Positions 27,201 through 36,200 of a stretch of DNA of 64,000 nt are shown one piece after another. Position 1 is the first letter of the stretch. Every line of letters begins with the position of its first letter. A program made the position numbers and the translations under genes. Below the pieces are notes generated by a model that worked only from the letters and a program-made list of their open reading frames with translations, was not told the origin of the DNA and searched no databases. Origin of the DNA: Siphonodentalium dalli (Eukaryota > Mollusca > Scaphopoda > Gadilida > Siphonodentaliidae); the NCBI GenBank assembly GCA_032622095.1, contig CP136068.1, positions 156,513,151-156,577,150 on the forward strand, in the 5' to 3' direction.

Positions 27201-30200
27201 ATTAATTAGATGGCCCTATGGTAGATGTAGAGCACATATTGTTCTGTTGTCAATGATGATGAACCTAAAGTTGCTATCAGTGGGTCCATAAGGCCTTTCC
27301 TTTTAATAACTTGGTTAGCGGACTTAGCAGTGAACTTAGAGGGGACAGGAGTAGTTTTAAATAACACCTACATAAGTGTTTTATGTGTGTAGACTATACC
27401 TTACTCTATTTGAATAACACCTACTAAGTGTTTTATGTGTGTAGACTATACCTTACTCTATTTGAATAACACCTACTAAGTGTTTTATGTGTGTAGACTA
27501 TACCTTACTCTATTTAAATAACACCTACTAAGTGTTTTATGTGTGTAGACTATACCTTACTCTATTTGAATAACACCTACTAAGTGTTTTATGTGTGTAG
27601 ACTATACCTTACTCTATTTGAATAACACCAACTATGTGTATGGACTATACCTTACTCTATTTAAATAACACCTACCGTACCGGCCGGTGGATAAATCGCA
27701 TCGTTGGATAAGTCGCATTGAATTTTGAAGCTTAAAATGTTGCCTTTTGGCTCTTTCTGTTGTATAAGTCGCACCTATTTCAGTGGCTTGTAAGGGAACA
27801 TCAAAATGACAGATTGACCTGGATTTAGAGTTATTTAGAGCAGAGGAAGCATTTTTTTTAAATAGAATTTATCACAGACGTAAAAATGAACAAACATTCC
27901 ACCAATGCTTCCGGTATTCCCAATGTGATTTGGGGGAATTCCCAAGCAGGGGAGATAACATTGGTTCATTTTCATTAGGAGTGTGTGGGAACATGGATTA
28001 TAAAACTTATTATTTTGACTTGAATGATGTTTGGACTAACTCTGGGTGGTTGAGAGTAAAATCAATGTATTAATTAACATTTATTCATCATCATTTCAAC
28101 TTGTACAACATGTGTATAACTAAATATAAATAAAACAGAAACATTTTACTTCACTTTCACAAGTTCAGGCCAGAATGCAGCTTTGCCGCGATTTGCTCGT
28201 TTGTCTCTACGCATGGCAAAAATCATATCTTTCTTTTTGCGCCAGTCCCTGATTATTTTCTCGCTAACACCAAACTCTCGTTCTGCGGGCCGATCATTAC
28301 CATGTTCATTTGCGAATTTTATCACTTTCAACTTGCATGAACTTTCGTAACTTAGACGTTTCCGTTTGATGCCCCGTTTATCCATTTTGAATTCAAAGAA
28401 AACTGATAGGTATACTGAAGCACGATGTCGTTTGAATAGTTTTAAGGTATGAGGAAAGACTTTTGGTTGTTGAGTCGTTTCCGGCCGAAGGCCGGGTAGG
28501 ATGGTCGGACTGCAGTTTGCATGTCCCTTCACCCTTTCTTGATTTATTCGATGAAGATCGGTAATTTTGGCTGTTGTAGGTGCTGTGGTTGGAGGCAAGG
28601 CGGCGAAAGCGTGGTGGGGGAGTCCTAGCGGCGGTTGTTTTGTGTCTTTCTATTTCTCTTTTTTGGCGGTGGTTCGGATGGTGATGTTTGGTAACTTGAA
28701 GTCGGACGATTGAAGAGCTTTTCGGTTTCGGTTTGTTGTAACTCGGCTTGTCTTAATGATTCTTGTACTTTCGCTAATAGTTCCATTGTGTGCTTATGTC
28801 TTTCTTTTTCTTCGGAATCGGAGTCGGAATCAGATGTGTCGTCGGAGTCGGAATCAGATGTGTCGTCTGGGTTAGAGTCAGATGTGTCGTTGGTGTCGGA
28901 GTCAGGTGTGTCTTCGGAGTCGGATGTTGGTGCTTCGTTTGCTGTAGGAGAGGCAGGTGAAGACTCCGGTTCGGTGTAATCCGGCGTCTTCGGGTTGAAA
29001 AAGGAGATGTCCGCGTCTATCCGTGGCGATGGGGAGTCCATTACCACTTCAGGGAAAGACACAAAATATCCTATCATTTATAGGAATATAAAACTGAGAC
29101 TCGGCTTACTGTTGTTTTAGGATAATGGCCTCGTTAATTTAGTTGTCGCCTAATTGTCGCGAAGCATGAATAAAACGCTTTGGGCTAATAGTGATGCAAT
29201 GCACTCTTCAGTATTAAGTGTCAACTACTCAACGTGGGGATTAAATGTTATGCGTACACGGTACAGCATAAAATAATGTTTATGTAATATAAACAGGAGT
29301 TCGCGGCTTCGCACATAATCCTCATTAAAATATGAGAACACGCTGTCCAGACATGCATTTAGAGTCTTTAGGGCTTTTATTATGCTCATTCCAGGGCATT
29401 AAATAAACATTCCGATGTGACGTCATCTGCTAGAAGTTTGCAGACATCAAAGAGATCATACCGCAGTCATTGAATGTGGGTCACTCATGCACGTGTTACA
29501 CAGTCAGGTCAAGGACGCCCACTGTTTGTGAATTTGCTGCTGTTTATAATTGCGGTTGAATTCTTAGATATTAATACATATAATACGATATATATGTTTT
29601 AAATGTCGGACAGGCAATAAAATAAAGACAAAGTACATATGAGGATGGGGTATTTATTTATTTTTTGTATACCGAATTGTATTATTTTATCGTGTTGCAG
29701 TTAGTTTGCGTCGGCATTTTGTCCCGTTATTTACCTGTGATCGCAGTTGATTCCTCAAAATTCGGCTGAAAATATGCCCCTCATTGACTTACCGATCTAT
29801 AAGTCGCAGGAGGATTTTAATAGGGCAAATTGGGTTAAAAAGATGCGACTTATCCACCGGTCGGTACGGTACTATGTGTTTTATGTGTATGGACTATAGT
29901 ATGCAGGATAAAACATGGATATCTGGTAGATAAGAGAGAATTGTTTATTCAATGATGGTTGAGTTCATTCAGTTTCATGTTGAATTGAATAATTGATTTG
30001 TGTTTCAAAAGTGTGTCTTTTTATTCGACTGTTGAGTCATTCAGTTTCACTGTTGAATTGAATAATTGATTTGTGTATCAAAAGTGTGTCTTTTTATTCG
30101 ACTGTTGAGTCATTCAGTTTCACTGTTGAATTGAATAATTGATTTGTGTTTCAAAAGTGTGTCTTTTTATTCGACTGTTGAGTCATTCAGTTTCACTGTT

Positions 30201-33200
30201 GAATTGAATAATTGATTTGTGTTTCAAAAATGTGTCTTTTTATTCGACTGTTTTGAAAAATCAGGACGTATTATGCTATTAGTCTGTCCAGTTGGGTTCT
30301 GCCTGCCAATTTTCTCCAGCTATTAGCTGCATGTTACAAAACCAACACAAATGAAGCCTCGTTTTAATCTGTAAATCAATTGAAAACCACTTTGATGTTT
30401 CAACATGGATTTTTATTTTTATTTTATTTTGACTGACCGACCCAACTATTAGAGGAAAAAATCTGCCGACCAAGTGCTTATAAAAAAAGGCCACCCATGA
30501 ATAGAGAGTTTCATGTCACATGATATATTACCTTGTGTTTGCAGATAGGGATCTTTCTGATCATCATGCCGACTTCGTATCCACGTAAACACACTCGACA
30601 TTGGTTACCGGGCTGTAAGAGTGAGCTCCCTTCTCTCACCTTCTCCAGGGGAAACGATTGAATAACACTCTCAGGAACGTCGTGAGTTGGCACGTTACTA
30701 AATAAAATAGAATGAAATAATTTCCAGAATACTTCATGAATTCAACTCAACAAAATACATGAATGAGAATGAGGGGCCCTGCAAATACTGGGTTTTTGAT
30801 TGAATCAAATTTCAAATCGCATAGCGAATCGAATATTGAATACAATATTTCACAATCTTGGTGGCAAAAATTATAAGATGTTTTCCGTTTCCGACTGCAT
30901 GTCTGAATCATGTATTTAAAAAAACATATTGTCACCGTTTTTGTGAATGAGGGATCGACAATTAATAACATTGTTTCTTCAAAATATAAGAAACAATACA
31001 GAAAAATTTAATTTCGTTGAAATTGGAATACTATTGCAATTTTAGGGTTTATTTCGGTAAATAAAAGCTTCGGAATTAGAATGACATCATTAAAGGGTAA
31101 TTATCGATTCAAAATGCAGAATCAGAGATGGACCATTTCAGAAATAAGCTCTCACGGCTTTCTCAATAATTAGACGGGTGTTTGATCGAAAGGATTTGAC
31201 CGCATGACCCAAGTGGGCATTACAAATGTCACTGCCAGTCAAAACTGAGCAAATACAATCAAATGATGAAAAGATAATACATTTAATTGTGTGTATCCAT
31301 GGGTGGTGCATGTGTGAACTGTTCAACTGAATTTTGCAGTATCATTCCATCTCAGACTGAATGTCCACTTAATAAATTATAAACAGTTTTATTTGCGGAT
31401 ATAAAACAAGAGGGATAGAACAGTTAAAGTTAACTTAAAATGTCATATTTTGATGGAATTTATGAGTGTTTCTACTTTTTATACTTCGTAGTAGCGGTGA
31501 ATGTTAAAAAATATTACCGATAATTGCATTATGTTCGCATTGACTGTTTTGAAGTATTCAAAATTACTATTTGAAAATTTGTTGTTTCAATGTCAATTCG
31601 AATAACAAAATGAATATTGAATATTTGCCGGGGTCTATGAAAATGGGAGAACCAAGATTACTCTCAGGAACATCGTGGGTTGGCACATAACTGAAATAGA
31701 ATACGAACCATGAAAATGGATGACTGCTATGCTATTTATATACATACTAGGGGGTTGCCCGTCACACAATGACGGGTATACAAATGTTCTTTGTTACTTT
31801 CTAGTGTCCGCAGTCATGAACAAATTCTCATTTCTATATAAGAAATGCAATGGTCATGCTTCTCTTTTTTGTCACTGCATGGATGGGCGAGGGAACACTT
31901 TATTTCACTAAAACTGTATTTCTACACATACCCACTCCACATATATGCGCATGCACATATTGAACGAAACAAAATCAGCATATTACTTTAAATATTACTA
32001 TATACTAACTGAAACATACTCAATTCGGGCGCGTTTATTCAGATGAAGGGGGCCTGCGGAAAATTTTGATCTTAAATGGATCCCCTTGGGAGCCTGCATT
32101 CAGCATGTAACCTAAGGATCACAGGCCCATTTGTGGGAACACTTTATTTGAAATAAAACTGTATTTTCTCCCCCCCCCCTTTCTCCCCAACTCACATATA
32201 TACATGTATATGCATGCACATACAGAACGCAACAATCAAGATATTTTACTTTATTACTATATACTAACTGAAACAGGCTCCATTCGGGAGCCTTTAATTA
32301 GCGATGGAGGGGCCTGTGAATTAAACAGCGCGCGATTCGCGCACATTTTGATCTTTTAAACATTCTTTCATCAGATTTACATTCAACTGAAACATTAAAA
32401 GAGCATTAATTAGCGTGGGCAGTATTGTTTACACTATATTAGTCCCGGCTCGGGAATGTGGTACTGAAGGGTACACCCGCTGACTGTCAGACTGTGTCAT
32501 TCGCCATCTTCCGCACAACTTTCATAACAAAGACAGCATTCTTTACATATGTTTACACCGAACTTGTCAATTAAAATACCATATTAGCACCTATTTCCAA
32601 CGATGGTAGAGTAGAGATGGGCGGTATTGAAATTTCAAGCTCGGTATCGGTAAATTTTCGTCGATTTACCGCGGTATCGGTACGGTAATCGGTATTGCTA
32701 TTAAATTACAAAACCAGAGCAGAGATTCCCGGTAAATTGCGGTAATTCAAGTTTTTAACTTAACAATGTACATGTATATATGCCCACGGATTTAATACAT
32801 TCGTGACAACAGCTAAATGAGGCAACACAATGACCAACACAATTATTCAATTAAGTGATATTCACACATCACTTTGATGATTTACACGCACGCCGTCACA
32901 CCGCTTTTGAAAAGAATAAGAGATTACATCATTGCATGGATACAATATCTATACGTGTCAATTTCGTCACATTTTCGCGATTGAATATAATTGTGAGTAG
33001 TAATTAGTTATCACAATTCACTAATCCCTATCAATAGTCGCAACGCGAAATACATCTTAGAATTTAATCAATTGATGGATCTGTTCTATTTTTAGAAAGT
33101 GAAAGTTGATTCTGATTCACTGTATAAATTAATTCGGACCTTATTTCCGTTTATGCCGCTTGCATTGTCGGTGTCTTTGAAGTCGCCAAAGCCACATGCT

Positions 33201-36200
33201 ATACGGACTGCCACTGCCTGAGTATTACATAGTGACAGTCAGTGTGGCATTGACATTACAATCATGATGTAGCAATACGTTACGTTACAGCTTCTTTGAT
33301 ACACTGTGTAGTGTGTATCTATTCAACTGCATTGATTGTTAGGCCCGTAACTAGGTCAGCCATCTGAGTGTGTATTCCTTTTGCTCGCTTACAAGGCCTG
33401 TCAAACTGATAACAGGTCACAGTCGGCTGAGTTCTCATCAAGTGGATGCTTTTTACCAGTCGGGTTCTTTGTGATGGTCTGATGGATGTGTATAATTAAA
33501 GTACCGAATCAAAACTGTTTAATGAGAAACTTTACTCAATACGAAGACACACAAGTTGGCAACACATGGATAATTTCAATACCGAAAATTCGACTCCACA
33601 CCCACTACATGCACTTTCATGACAAAATCAACATTTGTTACTTCTATTCACACTCAACATGAACAGACAAATTAATTCAGCGCCTATTTCCAACAACGCT
33701 GTTAGCGCGCATGGAAGTTTCGTCGACAATAGCAAAGCTAATGTGAGTTTGCGTGCGACGTCACATGACGTCATTCCAACAAACGTCATAAGAAATAGTC
33801 TATACTTGAGTGCAAATACTGCATTTCGGGACCATGTTAGATCTCACGTTTGCTTTGACCAATCGACTTGAAATTTGGTGAGTCATCTTTTACGACACAA
33901 TATAGGCCGTGGTACAAATTTGGGCCACATTGCACACATGGTTGAAAAGTTATAAACGCGCCAAAAGCGTGACGGAGTTATACACACACAGACAGACAGA
34001 CACACAGACGACGGGTTTTATATATATGATAATCAAACACCCTCTACATTCACATGAATGTTTCCAATGTTTATCAAGCAATAACTGAAGTCTCCACTTC
34101 ATAAAAAGCAATGAACCCACCTACGTCAGTTTAAGTCGATGACGCGTTTGCCACATGTTGTTATATTGGGCACGTAAATCTACTGATTATAAGGAATGAA
34201 CCCACCTACGTTACTTCAAGTCGATGACGCGTTTGCCACATGTTGTTATATTGGGCACGTAAATCTACTGATTATATGGAATGAACACACCTACGTCACT
34301 TCAAGTCGATGACGCGTTTGCCACAAGTTGTTATATTGGGCACGTAAATCTACTGATTATAAGGAATGAACACACCTACGTCACTTCAAGTCGATGACGC
34401 GTTTGCCACAAGTTGTTATATTGGGCACGTAAATCTACTGATTATAAGGAATGAACACACCTACGTCACTTCAAGTCGATGATGCATTTGCCACATGTTG
34501 TTATATTGGGCACGTAAATCTACTGATTATAAGGCATGACTGGAAGATCAATAGGGGTAAGGCCAAAAATAAATACCTGTGTTTAGGGTTTCCCTACCTA
34601 CCCTAGAAAAAGGTGCCTACCCAAAACTTTTTATTGGACTGTAGACACAGATATTTAGTTTTTTTGCTCAGTGGGAAGGGCATCGAAAGGTATCTTACCC
34701 ATTTTCAAACCTCTCCTATAATAAAGATTTAGAAGTTTTATAGGCTAGTGCTCTGACTTAATCAAGCTTAACAATATTTAGTATTGATCCTTTCAATTAA
34801 TCTGAATTGTGAAGCTTTCTTGATTGAATTGCCAATGACCCAATGGAATGCAGCAAAAACAAATTTGAAGAAATAAATTTACCTACCCTAATTAATTTGG
34901 ACCATGTAACCCTAAACACAGGTATTATTTTGTTTGGCCTAATTGGTTTTGACCGGCATGGTAATTAAACAAAGTTTGTGTTTCGGGATTGATACACTGT
35001 CCAATGACCTCAATTAATCTTCCAGTCATTTCTTATATATTTACATGCATTTCACTTTCCATTGGTTTTCACAATTCAAATTCACATAAGGATTAACTGT
35101 CATGTGGACTGTTTTTATGGAGATGTAACGGTGAGGTAAGTGGACATAACTTGTGTAAAACCCGAAGGGTTTTACATACAAGTTATGTCCACTTACCTCA
35201 CCGTTACATCTTCATAAAAATAGTCCACATGACAGTTAATCCTTATATTTATATACATTTAGCGAAAAAGCCACTTTTGTAAATATATTTAAATCGAAAA
35301 GTGTATCGTGACAAGATCAGCCCAAAATACCCAATAGCACCCTTGGCAAAAGTTAATAGGAACAATTTCTCTTCATGTTGAAACCCGATGATGTATTAAG
35401 TCAATCCTGCGCGAGTCAAAATGCGCCCAAAGCATTACGCGTTCGTCTTTCCAAACCTAATGACGTATCGATGGTGTTATTAGCTTGTTGTTATGAGGCG
35501 TTACGCATTCACCGAGAAATAACTGCAACTAGCCACGTGGGCGCCGACCAATCAGAATGCTGGATTTAGTGATGACAACACTTAGTGTGTAAATATAACA
35601 GGATAATTACATTAGGGTGGCAGTTAATGTTAAATGTAGGAATTTCATCACGGCAACACACGCGGTTGAATTTCATCACGGCAACACACGCGGTTGAATT
35701 TCATCACGGCAACACACACGGTTGAATTTCATCACGACAACACACGCGGTTGAATTTCATCACGGCAACACACGCGGTTGAATTTCATCACGGCAACACA
35801 CGCGGTTGAATTTCATCACGGCAACACACGCGGTTGTGGCAGTGTCACTATAAAGTTTAAAATATGCATTTTCGGGTTGATATTTTACACTGAGATGTAA
35901 TTATAAGTAACTAGAGGTATGACTGTCCCAATGGGACTAAGGATATCCCCCATGTTTTTAAAATACTAAGATGTTTCACATGTTAGTAAACATTTAGTTA
36001 AAATAATAAAATAACAGTTCCAATTGCAGGTACACAACCCTAACCCTAATCTTAAACCTATTGACCAAAAATGTAGGAATAAAAGCTCAGACAAAATTAT
36101 GCATGTTGCAAAAAAAAGTCTGACAGACATCATAATCGCAGGTGCACAGGTTCCCATGATGTTTGTTGTCTGTGCCAAGTTTCACGGAAATTTATAAAAA

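Larger units (their letters stand above)
27675..29869 (-). mobile_element. pogo/Tc1-mariner-like DNA transposon with truncated transposase, left arm only
   Basis: Terminal inverted repeats of about 25 bp (CCGTACCGGCCGGTGGATAA and its near-complement) are flanked by TA on both sides (27673-27674, 29870-29871). The right arm has the unoccupied site with a single TA, so insertion and TA duplication are shown directly. It carries two minus-strand ORFs: an acidic Ser/Asp-rich protein and a DNA-binding-domain-only transposase remnant. Length 2195 bp; no DDE catalytic domain, so it is non-autonomous. Confidence 0.9.

Noticed and set aside
31747-34029. LTR or viral origin for the 2.3-kb intron 6 element
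   Set aside because: No direct terminal repeats, no gag/pol/integrase-like frames; TC...hairpin-CTAG structure fits Helitron instead.
35966-36178. 70-codon ORF identical in both arms
   Set aside because: Identity follows from the arms being allelic or duplicated; hydrophobic/Cys mix without features, in intron 6 repeat sequence.
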